Source: Bradyrhizobium algeriense
Lineage (GTDB): Bacteria; Pseudomonadota; Alphaproteobacteria; Rhizobiales; Xanthobacteraceae
NCBI RefSeq assembly: GCF_003062295.1
Contig: NZ_PYCN01000005.1
Coordinates: 186,001 to 250,000 of the forward strand
DNA length: 64,000 nt
Direction of reading: 5' to 3'
A program made the position numbers and the translations under genes. How positions within the stretch are numbered: position 1 is the first letter of the stretch; each line of letters starts with the position of its first letter. Positions 51,592-61,183 of the stretch are shown here, piece after piece. The notes under the pieces were generated by a model. That model was not told where the DNA came from. It saw only the letters and a program-made list of their open reading frames with translations, and did not search any database.

Positions 51592-52851
51592 TCAGGTGTA
51601 GCCCTTGGTCTTCTTCCACTCGGCTTCGAGTTCGAAGATCGTCTTCCAGTCGCCGGCCTGAACTTGCGGCACGTAAGGCTCCTGCGGGATCGTCGTTCCC
51701 CAGCCGATCGCATAGCCGACCAGCGTCTGGTCCTCGGCGCGCATCGTGACGGTGCCGTCGGCGCCGAACGGCGACTTGATCTTCAACCCGCGCAGCGCCT
51801 CCGCAATCTTCTTGCCGTCGGCGGAATTCGCCTTCTTCGAAGCCTCCGCTAACAGCATGATTGCAGTTGCATTTTCCCATGACCAGTTGGTGGGATATTC
51901 GTTGTACTTCGCCTTGTAAGCGTCACCCCAAGCGGCGTTCTCAGGGGTTGCGGGATAGGTCTTGATGTAGCGGTTGCCGGAGTGAATGCCCTTCGGCAGG
52001 TTCTTCACCACCGTCAGCGCGGTGTAGTCGGCCATGTTGACCGCGAACACCTCCATCTGGCTGAACAGCGCATAGATGTTGGCCTGATCGATGTAGGACG
52101 TGAGGTCGCCGCCCCAGAGGCAGGAATACAGCGCCTGCGGCTTGGCCTGCAGGATTTTCGTCACCACCTCAGTGTAGTCAGGCTGGAACAACTTGGGCCA
52201 GGACTCGCTGATGATCTCGACGTCGGGCGCGAAGCGCTTCAGGTATGTCACGTATTCGCCGGTGGTGTCGCGGCCATAGGCATAGTCGGGCGAACAGGTC
52301 GCCCATTTCTTCAGGCCCTTGGCCTTGGCGATCGCCGCTGCGTAGCTGCCGCCGACGATCGAGTCATGCACGCCCTGGCGCGCGGTGCGGAACGCGTTGG
52401 GAATGTGCTGCTTGGGATCGGCCGTCAGCGCCGAGGTTTCCGAGTTGGTGTGAAGGCAGAGCACGCCGAGATCGCGCGCCACTTCATGCACCGCGAATGC
52501 ACCCGATGACGCTTCCGCGTCGATCAGCAATTCACATCCATCGGTATTGACGAGTTCGCGGGCGACGCGGGCGGCTTCCTGCGGCTGTCCCTTGGAATCA
52601 CGGATCACCATTTCGACCTGACGTCCCGCCAGCCCGCCGGCCGCATTGACCTTTTCGACTTCCAGCATCACCCCGTTACGCGACGAGGTTCCGAGCTGCG
52701 CCACGCGTCCGGAGAGAATGGTCGGCATGCCGACCTTGATGGTCTTGGCCTGCGCGCGCGCCACCCAGGGTGTCGCAAATGTTACGGCCCCGGCGCCCAT
52801 CATCGCCAATGTCGCACGGCGGCTTACGCCCGGTTTGCGGGTTCTCGTCAT
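51592..52851 (-). CDS. livK: Liv-type ABC transporter substrate-binding protein, Tat-type signal
   Basis: 419 residues from ATG 52851 (GGGAGG upstream). The signal peptide has a twin-arginine (SRRATLAMMGAGAVTFATP), unusual among Sec-dependent binding proteins, so folded export via Tat is likely. Mature start TIKVGMPTILSGRVAQLG, and the type 1 binding fold with EKVNAAGGLAGRQVEMVIRD. Family members bind amino acids, amides or aromatic acids; neighbours (ligase, BVMO) suggest an aromatic or alicyclic acid (inference). First gene of the operon, divergent from the ligase. Confidence 0.93.
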   Translation of the reverse strand: MTRTRKPGVSRRATLAMMGAGAVTFATPWVARAQAKTIKVGMPTILSGRVAQLGTSSRNGVMLEVEKVNAAGGLAGRQVEMVIRDSKGQPQEAARVARELVNTDGCELLIDAEASSGAFAVHEVARDLGVLCLHTNSETSALTADPKQHIPNAFRTARQGVHDSIVGGSYAAAIAKAKGLKKWATCSPDYAYGRDTTGEYVTYLKRFAPDVEIISESWPKLFQPDYTEVVTKILQAKPQALYSCLWGGDLTSYIDQANIYALFSQMEVFAVNMADYTALTVVKNLPKGIHSGNRYIKTYPATPENAAWGDAYKAKYNEYPTNWSWENATAIMLLAEASKKANSADGKKIAEALRGLKIKSPFGADGTVTMRAEDQTLVGYAIGWGTTIPQEPYVPQVQAGDWKTIFELEAEWKKTKGYT

Positions 52852-53020
52852 TGCTTCCTCCCTGTGGGGTTTGCGTTCCCAAATCCCTGCCGGAGATCGC
52901 GTCGCCTCCGTACTCACAAGGATTTCAGAGCAAGGGGGGTGACGTCAAGCCAAATATGAATTACGAGTCATAGTTCATCTAGGGAGAGACGGGGCCGGAA
53001 ACCGGCTTTTTGGGCGGATA

Positions 53021-54517
53021 ATGATCAATCTATCCAGCTTCATCGCGTTTCACGCCCGGCGGACGCCGGATCGCTGTGCGCTGAAATACCGCGGCGAGGA
53101 TGTCTCCTATGCCGAGTTCGACGCCCGCATACGTCGGGTTGGCGGATGGCTCGCCGCACGCGGCGTCGGCCCCGGCGACGTCGTCGCGATGCTGATGAAG
53201 AACAGCACGGCGTTTCTCGAGCTCGTCTTTGCGACCAGCCATATCGGCGCGGTGTTTCTGCCCATCAACTACCGTCTGTCCGCCGACGAAGTCGGCTACA
53301 TCGTCGGCAATTCCGGTGCGCGCATCCTGATCGCGGATGACGAACTCGCGGACATCGCTGCAGGCGGCGCTCCGGTGGTGCTGCTGGACGAGGCCGCGCA
53401 ATCCAGCGCCACACGGCTGGCACCCGACATCGCCCCTGCCCCGATGCACGTCCGCCAACCGCGCGATCTGATGCGGCTGATGTACACGTCAGGCACGACG
53501 GATCGCCCCAAGGGCGTGATGCTCACTTACGAAAACCTCTACTGGAAGTCGGCCGACCAGACGCTCGTACTCGGGTTGAACGCCGACACGCGATTACTGG
53601 TGGTCGGTCCGCTCTATCATGTCGGCGCGCTCGATCTGCCGGGGATCGCGGTGCTCTGGCACGGCGGCATGCTTTCCATCCACCGTAACTTCGAGCCCGA
53701 GCAGGCGCTTGCCGCGATCGAGACGGAGAAACTCAACGCCGCCTGGTTCGCACCCGTGATGACGACCGCGATCCTCACCTGCCCGAGCCGCGACCGTTAC
53801 GATGTATCGAGCCTGCGATGGACGATCGGTGGCGGCGAGAAGACGCCGGAAATGCGCATCCGCGCTTTCTCCGACTACTTCAAGAACGCCCGCTACATCG
53901 ACGCCTACGGCCTGACCGAGACATGCGGCGGCGACACCTTCATGGAAGCCGGCCGCGAGATCGAGAAGATCGGCTCGACCGGCCGCGCCATCGCCCATGT
54001 CGAAATCGAAATCCGCGACGATGCCGGCAATCGACTGCCGGCCGGCGAGAACGGCGAAATCTGCCTGCGCGGACCGAAGATCACGCAGGGCTACTGGAAG
54101 GATCCCGAGAAAACCGCGGCGGCCTTCTTCGGCGACTGGTTTCGTACCGGAGACGTCGGCTATCTCGATGAGGACGGCTTTCTCTATTTGACCGACCGCA
54201 AGAAGGACATGATCATTTCCGGCGGCGAGAATATCGCCTCCTCCGAGGTGGAGCGTGTCATCTACGAACTACCGCAGGTGCGCGAAGTCGCCGTCATAGG
54301 CCTATCCGACGAGCGCTGGGGCGAAAAGCCGGTGGCGGTCGTGGTGCTAAGCGACGGCGCCACGCTGGAATTGCCGGATCTCGCCGATCACTGCCGCGCG
54401 CGCCTCGCAGGTTTCAAGGTGCCGAAGCAACTCATCATCCGCGAAAGCCTGCCGCGCAATCCTTCGGGCAAGGTGCTCAAGCGCGTGCTGCGCGCCGAAC
54501 TGGAAACTCACGCATGA
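53021..54517 (+). CDS. AMP-dependent acyl-CoA synthetase/ligase
   Basis: 498 residues of the ANL superfamily. P-loop-like YTSGTTDRPKGVM near 155, YGLTETCGGD near 303 (adenine site), WFRTGDVGYLDEDGFLYLTDRKKD near 383 (catalytic D and hinge) and C-terminal lysine in PRNPSGKVLKR near 487. Activates a carboxylic acid to its CoA thioester. The ATG follows GGGCGG. Its stop overlaps the TetR gene (ATGA). Head of a four-gene operon. Confidence 0.93.
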   Translation: MINLSSFIAFHARRTPDRCALKYRGEDVSYAEFDARIRRVGGWLAARGVGPGDVVAMLMKNSTAFLELVFATSHIGAVFLPINYRLSADEVGYIVGNSGARILIADDELADIAAGGAPVVLLDEAAQSSATRLAPDIAPAPMHVRQPRDLMRLMYTSGTTDRPKGVMLTYENLYWKSADQTLVLGLNADTRLLVVGPLYHVGALDLPGIAVLWHGGMLSIHRNFEPEQALAAIETEKLNAAWFAPVMTTAILTCPSRDRYDVSSLRWTIGGGEKTPEMRIRAFSDYFKNARYIDAYGLTETCGGDTFMEAGREIEKIGSTGRAIAHVEIEIRDDAGNRLPAGENGEICLRGPKITQGYWKDPEKTAAAFFGDWFRTGDVGYLDEDGFLYLTDRKKDMIISGGENIASSEVERVIYELPQVREVAVIGLSDERWGEKPVAVVVLSDGATLELPDLADHCRARLAGFKVPKQLIIRESLPRNPSGKVLKRVLRAELETHA

Positions 54518-55170
54518 CGCAATCATCGCAAGCCGCACCGGGCAAGGTGACAAAACTCAACCGGGCCGAGCGCAACGCCTGGACCAAGCGCAAGATCTTC
54601 GACGCCGCCACCAAGGTCGTCGGCAAAGTGGGTTACGCCGAGGCTTCGGTTGCCCGCATTACCGAGGAGGCCGGTGTCGCGCAGGGAACGTTCTACAATC
54701 ATTTCGAGAACCGTCAGGAACTGCTCGATCAATTGCTGCCGAAGGTCGGCACCGATATGGTTCACTTCATCCGCGAGCGCACCGGAAGCGCACATGCGGC
54801 AAGGCAGGAAATCGAACGCTTCAGCGCCTTCTTCGATTTCATCCGCGAGGTGCCGGAGTTCCTGCGCATCCTCAACGAAGCCGAATATTTCGCGCCGATC
54901 GGCTATCAGAAGCATCTCGACAATATCGCCACCGCCTATGTCCGCATCCTCCGGCGCGCGCGTCAGGCCGGCGCGATCATCGATTATAGCGACGAGGAGT
55001 TCGAAGCCATCGTTCACATCTTGATGGGCGCGCGCGGCTATCTGAGCCGCCGCTACTCCTACGTTGGCGGCAGCGTCACGGCAGCGCCCGGGCATGTCAT
55101 CTCCGCCTACCGAAAGCTGGTTACGCGCGGCCTGTTCACACCGGAAAAAGGCAACAACCATGACCGCTGA
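54514..55170 (+). CDS. TetR family transcriptional regulator
   Basis: 218 residues. N-terminal helix-turn-helix at about 25-70: KIFDAATKVVGKVGYAEASV, RITEEAGVAQGTFYNHFENR. The C-terminal ligand-binding region is specific and unassigned. Genes on both sides overlap it, so it is made with the operon and probably autoregulates it, responding to a CoA thioester or ketone substrate (inference). Confidence 0.92.
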   Translation: MTQSSQAAPGKVTKLNRAERNAWTKRKIFDAATKVVGKVGYAEASVARITEEAGVAQGTFYNHFENRQELLDQLLPKVGTDMVHFIRERTGSAHAARQEIERFSAFFDFIREVPEFLRILNEAEYFAPIGYQKHLDNIATAYVRILRRARQAGAIIDYSDEEFEAIVHILMGARGYLSRRYSYVGGSVTAAPGHVISAYRKLVTRGLFTPEKGNNHDR

Positions 55171-55933
55171 GTGTATCGTCCTCGTCACCGGCGGCAGCCG
55201 CGGCATCGGCGCCGCCACTGCGACGCTGCTGGCCGAACAGGGCCGGCACGTGGTGATATCGGACATCGCACCGGAACCATTGACTGGAACGCAAGTCGTC
55301 CTGTGGCCGGCGCCTTTCGACGTTGCCAACGAAAGCGCCGTCGTCAGCGGCATCGCCGACATCGAGGCCGCGCACGGACCAATTGCGGGACTGGTCAACG
55401 CCGCCGGCGTCTTCGGCAAGATGCACCCGATCGAGCGCGTGCGAATGGATCAATGGGACCGCGAGATCAATATCGATCTGCGCGGCACGTTTCTGGTCGC
55501 GCGCAGCGTCGGCGTGAAGATGGCCGCGCGAAGGCTCGGCGCGATCGTCAATGTCGCCTCCGTTGCCGGCATGACGTCAGGACCGATCCATGCCTACACG
55601 GCAGCGAAAGCCGGCGTCATTCAGATCACGCAGACGCTGGCCGCCGAATGGGGCCGCAGTGGCGTGCGCGTCAATGCTGTCTCGCCGGGCTTTACGCGCA
55701 CCGCCATGCTGGAAGCCGGCATCGCCTCTGGGGCGCTGAACAGGAAATGGCTGGAAAGTCCGACCGCGATGAACCGGCTGGTCGAGCCGATCGAGGTCGC
55801 ACAGGCCATCGCGTGGCTGCTCTCGCCGATGAGTAGCGGCGTCACCGGAATCAATCTGCCCGTAGACGCCGGATATATCGCAGGCAGCACCTGGGCCGCC
55901 TATGGCGGCCTGCGCGAAGCGCCGAACGCGTAA
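55160..55933 (+). CDS. Short-chain dehydrogenase/reductase (SDR)
   Basis: 257 residues. Cofactor motif TGGSRGIG near residue 10, NAAG near 82, catalytic serine in VASVAGMTSG (near 132) and Y-x-x-x-K in AYTAAKAGV near 148. Classical SDR with NAD(P). ATG 55160 overlaps the TetR end by 11 bases. Likely oxidises an alcohol to the ketone that the next enzyme, a Baeyer-Villiger monooxygenase, would use. Confidence 0.92.
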   Translation: MTAECIVLVTGGSRGIGAATATLLAEQGRHVVISDIAPEPLTGTQVVLWPAPFDVANESAVVSGIADIEAAHGPIAGLVNAAGVFGKMHPIERVRMDQWDREINIDLRGTFLVARSVGVKMAARRLGAIVNVASVAGMTSGPIHAYTAAKAGVIQITQTLAAEWGRSGVRVNAVSPGFTRTAMLEAGIASGALNRKWLESPTAMNRLVEPIEVAQAIAWLLSPMSSGVTGINLPVDAGYIAGSTWAAYGGLREAPNA

Positions 55934-55946
55934 TGAGGAAATGAGC

Positions 55947-57857
55947 ATGAACATCGAAGTATCGCGCAAGAAGCTCGATCTGTCGTCGGCCATCGCGGAG
56001 GGTGACATCCGCGTGCTGCTGATGGTTCTGGTGCATATGACGGGAGATGAGCGCTGGCTGGAACCGCCCTACAAGCCGAAGCGCGACGTGCGGCTGATTC
56101 CGGATCCGCAAGCCGGCGTTCCGCCGGAAATCCAGGCCGAAATCCGCGCCGCCGTGCTGACGTTGTTCGAAAACGGCGAGCCGAACCCTGTCATCACCGA
56201 CCCCGGCGACGAGCTGATGCTGAAGATGATGCGCGCGACACTCGGCGAGAACGTTACGCCGGAATATGCGCCATTGATGCGCGAAGAAATGGGTTTTATC
56301 CCCCGAGAGGCACGCTGGACCAAACCTCCTTCCGGCGACAAGCTGGCGCAGCAACATGTCTTGATCGTCGGCGCTGGCGTCTGTGCCATCGCGCTGGGCG
56401 TCGCCCTTGGCCGCCTCGGCATCCCCTACACCATCGTCGAGAAGAATGCCGAACTTGGCGGCACCTGGTATGTCAACCGTTACCCCGGTTGCGGCGTCGA
56501 CACGCCGAACCATTCCTATTCCTTCTCGTTCGGCGCGCGCAACCCGTGGACGCGTTATTTCGCCCAGCGCCAGGAGTTGCTCGACTACCTCAAGAAGGTC
56601 GCGCTCGAATACGACATCCGCAAACATCTCCGCCTCAACACCGAGCTGAAATCGTCGCACTGGGACGAGAACAAGCGGCGCTGGATCTCCACGTTAAAGA
56701 CCGCCGATGGCGAGGAGACCTTTGAGTCGACCACGCTGGTCAGCGCGATCGGCCAGCTCAACGACCCCGCGCCCGCGCACTTCAAGGGCGAGGAGGATTT
56801 CAAGGGTGAGATGCTGCATTCAGCCTTGTGGACCGACGACATCAAGCTCGACGGCAAACATATCGCCGTGATCGGCACCGGTGCAACCGCGATGCAACTG
56901 GTGCCCTCGATCGCCGACCGCGTCGCGTCGGTCACCGTCTACCAACGCACCGCGCAATGGGCGCGCCCCGTGGCAGGCTATTCCGATCCCATCGCCGAAG
57001 GCGCACGGTGGCTGCTCGCGCATTTGCCGTTTTACGTGCAGTGGTATCGCTTCAACATGTTCTGGCGCTACGGCGACGGCCTATTGCCGTTCCTGCGCAA
57101 GGACCCGGAATGGCCGCATCCCGACCGCGCCGTGAACAAGGGCAACGACCGGCATCGCGAGGAACTGACGGACTTCATTCTGTCCGAATTGAAGGACCGC
57201 CCTGATCTCATCGAGAAATGCGTGCCGACCTATCCGCCCTACGGCAAGCGCATCCTGCTCGACAATAACTGGTTCAAGACGCTGACGAAGCCGAATGTCG
57301 AACTGGTCACCGACAAGATCGACCATTTCGCAAAGGACGGCATCGTTGCTTCGAACGGCAAATTGCGGCCGGCCGACGTCATCGTGATTTCGACAGGATT
57401 CAAGGTCACGGAGATGGCGGCACGTCTCAACATCAGTGGGCGTGACGGCAGGAATCTCAGGACGGCGTGGGCCAACGACAACCCGACAGCCTATCTCGGT
57501 CTCACCGTGCCGGACTTTCCGAACTTCTTCGTGATGCTCGGTCCCAATTCAGGCCCCGCGCATGGCGGCAGTGTGATCTTCCAGTCGGAATGCCAGAGCC
57601 GCTACATCTCGACTTGCCTCGTCGAAATGATGGAGCGTGACATCGCCGCCATCGATGTTCGCCCGGAGGCGCACGATCAATACATCCAGAAAGTAGACGC
57701 CGAACATGAGCAATTGATCTGGACCCACCCAGGCATGACTACGTATTACCGCAACAGCCAAGGCCGGGTGTTTTCGGCGATGCCGTGGCGGTTTGTGGAT
57801 TATTGGGCGATGACCCACGACCCCAACCTACAGGACTACCGCCAGACGAACCTCTGA
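55947..57857 (+). CDS. Baeyer-Villiger flavin monooxygenase (HapE-like)
   Basis: 636 residues from ATG 55947 (GAGGAA seven bases upstream). First Rossmann GAGVCA near 142; the BVMO long fingerprint GGTWYVNRYPGCGVD at 171-185; the short fingerprint F-x-G-x3-H-x3-W as FKGEMLHSALW at 285-295; second Rossmann GTGATA near 311. It carries an N-terminal extension of about 130 residues, as in 4-hydroxyacetophenone monooxygenase. It converts ketones to esters or lactones with NADPH and O2. Operon with ligase, TetR and SDR. Confidence 0.93.
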   Translation: MNIEVSRKKLDLSSAIAEGDIRVLLMVLVHMTGDERWLEPPYKPKRDVRLIPDPQAGVPPEIQAEIRAAVLTLFENGEPNPVITDPGDELMLKMMRATLGENVTPEYAPLMREEMGFIPREARWTKPPSGDKLAQQHVLIVGAGVCAIALGVALGRLGIPYTIVEKNAELGGTWYVNRYPGCGVDTPNHSYSFSFGARNPWTRYFAQRQELLDYLKKVALEYDIRKHLRLNTELKSSHWDENKRRWISTLKTADGEETFESTTLVSAIGQLNDPAPAHFKGEEDFKGEMLHSALWTDDIKLDGKHIAVIGTGATAMQLVPSIADRVASVTVYQRTAQWARPVAGYSDPIAEGARWLLAHLPFYVQWYRFNMFWRYGDGLLPFLRKDPEWPHPDRAVNKGNDRHREELTDFILSELKDRPDLIEKCVPTYPPYGKRILLDNNWFKTLTKPNVELVTDKIDHFAKDGIVASNGKLRPADVIVISTGFKVTEMAARLNISGRDGRNLRTAWANDNPTAYLGLTVPDFPNFFVMLGPNSGPAHGGSVIFQSECQSRYISTCLVEMMERDIAAIDVRPEAHDQYIQKVDAEHEQLIWTHPGMTTYYRNSQGRVFSAMPWRFVDYWAMTHDPNLQDYRQTNL

Positions 57858-58379
57858 CCTTGTTCCCGGGAACCGCACTCGCAATGTGACTTTAGGATGC
57901 TTGACACCAGCCGGCATCTGCCGCAGCATTTCGATGCTGCACCTGTTGGAGTCAGGGAGCGGGTGGCTCCCCACTTCACAGGCATTGGCGCCCCGGTGAG
58001 ATGATCGAGACGACACGCAGCGGAAGCGGACGAAAGTCCGTCGGCCACTCTTGAGGAGGAGCATGACGCCACCGGATCAGTCTGGTGACCTTGCTCATCG
58101 CAAGGTCCAGGTGCGGTCGAGGTCATAAGCAGCTGCCAGCCTCATTGCACCTTTCGACAACTCGAACATATCCGCTGGACTGGAGCGCAAAGGCCACGCG
58201 CTGCCGGATCCTGAGACAATACTGGTGCCTACCAGAAATCCTTCGCTAAAACGAAGATGCAGGGCCCCGCGATGCTTGAATGCACCGGGGCCCATTCGTT
58301 TTGCAGTGGCAACCCGCGTCGCATGGTTCCATGCTCTGTTTGGATCGGGGATACTGACCTGATCGAACAAGGACACGCC
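57858..58379 (+). other. Hairpin-rich intergenic region without a convincing gene
   Basis: 522 bases. A perfect 12-bp palindrome GTTCCCGGGAAC lies at 57862-57873. A 7-bp stem with UUCG-type tetraloop (GCAGCAT-TTCG-ATGCTGC) is at 57923-57940 and a 6-bp GGGAGC/GCTCCC hairpin at 57955-57971. GAGGAGGAGCATG at 58052-58064 resembles a start region, but no frame of coding quality follows. Could be an RNA element or the remnant of a mobile element; unidentified. Confidence 0.4.
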
Positions 58380-59009
58380 ATGGATAGGCCGCGCGTACGA
58401 ATCTACACCGACTACAAGAGCCCCTATGCGTTCGTCGCCAACAAGCGGCTGTTCGAACTCGAGGACGCTCAAGGCGTCGAACTCGAATGGCTGCCCTACA
58501 CGCTGCGCATTCCAGAATTCATGGGCACGGTGGAAGAGCGCACGCCGCATTTCTGGCGCAAGGTGCGGTACTCCTATATGGACGCGCGCCGCTTTGCCAA
58601 TGCGCAGGGCCTCACCATGAAGGGGCCGCGGCGCATTTACGACGCCTTCTATTCCAGCGCCGGCATGCTGTTCGCGCAGCGCCATGGCTTGTTCCGACCC
58701 TATCACGACACGGTATTCCGTCGCTTCTGGAGTCATGATCTCGAAATCGACGAGCTGTCGGACATTTCGGGCGTGATCGGATCGATCGGCGGCTCGGCCG
58801 AGGCGTTCGAGGCCTACGTCCACGGCCCGGCGCGGGCCGAGCACGACCGCATCATCGATGAAGCGGAAGCGCTCGGTGTGTTCGGCGTGCCGACGATGGT
58901 CTTCAACAGCGAATTGTTCTGGGGCGGCGATCGCATCGACATGCTGATCGAGCGCATCAGGAATCCGGGATCGATCGCAACGGCGCTGGGCAGCCGGCAT
59001 CGCAAGTAA
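58380..59009 (+). CDS. DsbA-fold protein, 2-hydroxychromene-2-carboxylate isomerase-like (kappa GST)
   Basis: 209 residues from ATG 58380 (AAGGA upstream). DsbA-like thioredoxin fold with the HCCA-isomerase start IYTDYKSPYAFVANKRLFEL, where S takes the place of the catalytic cysteine, and later GVFGVPTMVFNSELFWGGDRID, the cis-proline loop and C-terminal motif. HCCA isomerases use glutathione to isomerise naphthalene-pathway intermediates. Paired with a convergent GST gene; role in aromatic breakdown is inferred. Confidence 0.85.
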   Translation: MDRPRVRIYTDYKSPYAFVANKRLFELEDAQGVELEWLPYTLRIPEFMGTVEERTPHFWRKVRYSYMDARRFANAQGLTMKGPRRIYDAFYSSAGMLFAQRHGLFRPYHDTVFRRFWSHDLEIDELSDISGVIGSIGGSAEAFEAYVHGPARAEHDRIIDEAEALGVFGVPTMVFNSELFWGGDRIDMLIERIRNPGSIATALGSRHRK

Positions 59010-59032
59010 AAAATTTCCGAAATGCTGAACAC

Positions 59033-60052
59033 CTAGCCGACGGCCAAATGCGGCCAGCACCCGGTGCGCTCCAGCACCGGCCGCAACGCAGCCCGGCTCT
59101 CAGCATCGAGGGCGGCGAACTTGTCACGAAGTTGTTGCAGGCACTTCACCTGATATTTGAATGGCGCCAGCGCATAAGGCATGCCCCAAACATTCATCTC
59201 CAGCCGCTCAAGGCCTTTGGTAAACGCTTCGGCGTTGGCGACCAGGAACGGCAGATAGACCTCGCCGGCAATTCGCAATAGCGCCTCGGCCATACCGCCG
59301 AACACCTGCTCGCGCGAATGCCAATCGCCCTCGACGCCGGAGGCATCGTCCAGCCGCCGCACCCAGTGATCGGTGAACGGCGCCTTCGTACGCATGATCT
59401 GCATCGGCGTCGGGTCGGTCGCCATCTCGCTGAGCTGGCCGAACCAGGCGAAGTCGGCGAGCGACGGCCGGCTTCCGAACAGATAATTGGACATACCAAC
59501 ATGCGGCTCGAATGCCGCCAGCATCCGCAAGTAACTCTCTTCCAGCAGCGGCTTGTTTTCCGCCGTCGCGCCGAGAATGGCCATGCGTGAAATCTGCCGC
59601 TGCCGGAATTGCTCGATTTGCTCTGCGCTGCCGGTCTCAGCCTCCGACACCGACCACTCCTCGCCGGCCCAGCGCGCGACATAGGCCTGATCTTCCGGAT
59701 CCCACCAGCGATAGAGAAACAGCGGCTTCACCGCCCATTCGTCGGCGAGGTCTTCCAGGAGATCGCAGACAAACGCGACCGCCTTGTCATCGGGAATGAC
59801 GGAGCGTTCCTTGTGACGGCTCTCCAGGTCGTAAGCCAGCGTCGTAGTCTCGCCGCGGTAGGTCCCGTCAGGATACTGTAGCACCGGAATCAGGTTGGGC
59901 CGCAAATGCTCGGTCGCCTTGCGCAGCGCCTTGGTCATGATGACCCAATCGAACGGAATTCTCCGGTAGCGCAATAGCGCGCGCAGCTTGATGGCGTAAG
60001 GCGACGCGGTCGAGCCGATCAGCCGGTAGCGTCCTTCGGTCATGGCATTCAT
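59033..60052 (-). CDS. Glutathione S-transferase family protein with extended C-terminus
   Basis: 339 residues, longer than ordinary GSTs (200-230). The N-terminal thioredoxin-like domain has RLIGSTASPYAIKLRALLRY (7-28) and NLIPVLQYPDGTYRGETTTL, with the cis-proline and GETTT (usual ES-T) GSH site. The C-terminal helical domain has NYLFGSRPSLADFAWFGQL near 200 (N-capping box), followed by an extra ~120 residues. Substrate unknown. Confidence 0.85.
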   Translation of the reverse strand: MNAMTEGRYRLIGSTASPYAIKLRALLRYRRIPFDWVIMTKALRKATEHLRPNLIPVLQYPDGTYRGETTTLAYDLESRHKERSVIPDDKAVAFVCDLLEDLADEWAVKPLFLYRWWDPEDQAYVARWAGEEWSVSEAETGSAEQIEQFRQRQISRMAILGATAENKPLLEESYLRMLAAFEPHVGMSNYLFGSRPSLADFAWFGQLSEMATDPTPMQIMRTKAPFTDHWVRRLDDASGVEGDWHSREQVFGGMAEALLRIAGEVYLPFLVANAEAFTKGLERLEMNVWGMPYALAPFKYQVKCLQQLRDKFAALDAESRAALRPVLERTGCWPHLAVG

Positions 60053-60263
60053 TGTTCGTCTCGCGGCAAGTCAGGCGGGAATACTCCGCTATCATAGGGA
60101 AAGTACCCCATGAGATCGACGTCCCGCCCGCATTCGAATTTCACCCGCCAGACCTGCAATAACGCCTGCAGTGCTCGCCTTGCAGCGCAGCGAAATTTAC
60201 CGTTATTCTGATCGCCAATGACCCGGCCCGCCCTGCCCAATAATTCAACCGTGGAGAAACGCC

Positions 60264-61058
60264 ATGAACCCTCCCGTCAATTCGCCCGCCATCAAGGTCG
60301 TGAAATCGGTTCGCGAACAGGTGAGCGCGGAGGAGTGGCAGGCGCGGGTCGATCTTGCGGCCTGCTACCGTCTCACCGCGATGTACGGGATGACCGAGAT
60401 GGTCGCCAACCACATCTCCTGCCGGGTGCCGGGGACAACCGACCAGTTCCTGATCAATGCTTACGGCATGCTCTATGAGGAAATCGACGCTTCCAGCCTG
60501 ATCAAGATCGATGTCGATGGCAACACGCTGCTCAACGCCTCCGACTATGACGTCAACGTCGCCGGCTTCGTGATTCACAGCGCCATCCACATGGCCAAGC
60601 ACGACATGGATTGCGTGGCGCATACGCACACGCCGGCCGGCATGGCGGTCTCGGCGATGGAATGCGGTTTGCTGCCGCTGGCACAGACCTCGATGCGGTT
60701 TCTGCACATCGCCTATCACGATTTTGAAGGCATCGCCGACAATGTCGACGAGCGCGAACGGCTGGTGCGGGACCTCGGCGACAACGAAGCCATGATCCTG
60801 CGCAACCACGGCCTGCTGGTCGTCGGCCGCACCGTGCCGGCAGCCTTCAATGTGCTGTTCCGCCTCGAGCGCGCCTGCCAGGTGCAGGTGATGGCGTTGT
60901 CCTGCAACACCAAGCTGATCTATCCGCCGCAGAACATCCTCGAGGACACCTATGAGCGGATGCAGCCGAAGCCCGGCCGCAGTACCCGTAACGGTAACCT
61001 TGCCTGGCCGGCCCTGCTGCGCAAGCTCGACCGCACCGATCCGTCTTATCGAGACTGA
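60264..61058 (+). CDS. Class II aldolase/adducin family protein
   Basis: 264 residues. N-terminal LAACYRLTAMYGMTEMVANHISCRVPG; metal-binding HTHTPAGMAVSA near 115 (H-x-H); a third histidine in LRNHGLLVVGR near 179. Similar to fuculose-phosphate aldolase-fold proteins but of the adducin-like branch without a defined reaction in bacteria. Ribosome binding site GGAGAAA before ATG. The ~210 bases upstream carry no gene. Confidence 0.88.
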   Translation: MNPPVNSPAIKVVKSVREQVSAEEWQARVDLAACYRLTAMYGMTEMVANHISCRVPGTTDQFLINAYGMLYEEIDASSLIKIDVDGNTLLNASDYDVNVAGFVIHSAIHMAKHDMDCVAHTHTPAGMAVSAMECGLLPLAQTSMRFLHIAYHDFEGIADNVDERERLVRDLGDNEAMILRNHGLLVVGRTVPAAFNVLFRLERACQVQVMALSCNTKLIYPPQNILEDTYERMQPKPGRSTRNGNLAWPALLRKLDRTDPSYRD

Positions 61059-61183
61059 CTGAGCCGCTGCTGGGTGCGCCGGAACTCCGCACGAACTTTG
61101 GGCGCAGCCTGCCTGTAATTTGATCGCACATATCGTCGCGAAATCGCCGATGCTGAGGTCAGGCGTAGCGACGGGTGCGTCCG

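Noticed and set aside
57923..57940. UUCG hairpin as a simple terminator of the BVMO gene
   Set aside because: It is 66 bases downstream and lacks any T-run; kept only as part of a structured region.
57828..58126. Minus-strand ORFs after the BVMO gene
   Set aside because: Serine/arginine-rich, low-complexity translation overlapping the end of the BVMO; not coding-like.
58095..59060. Long minus-strand frame opposite the HCCA-isomerase-like gene
   Set aside because: High-GC shadow frame; the plus strand has a clear DsbA fold and ribosome binding site.
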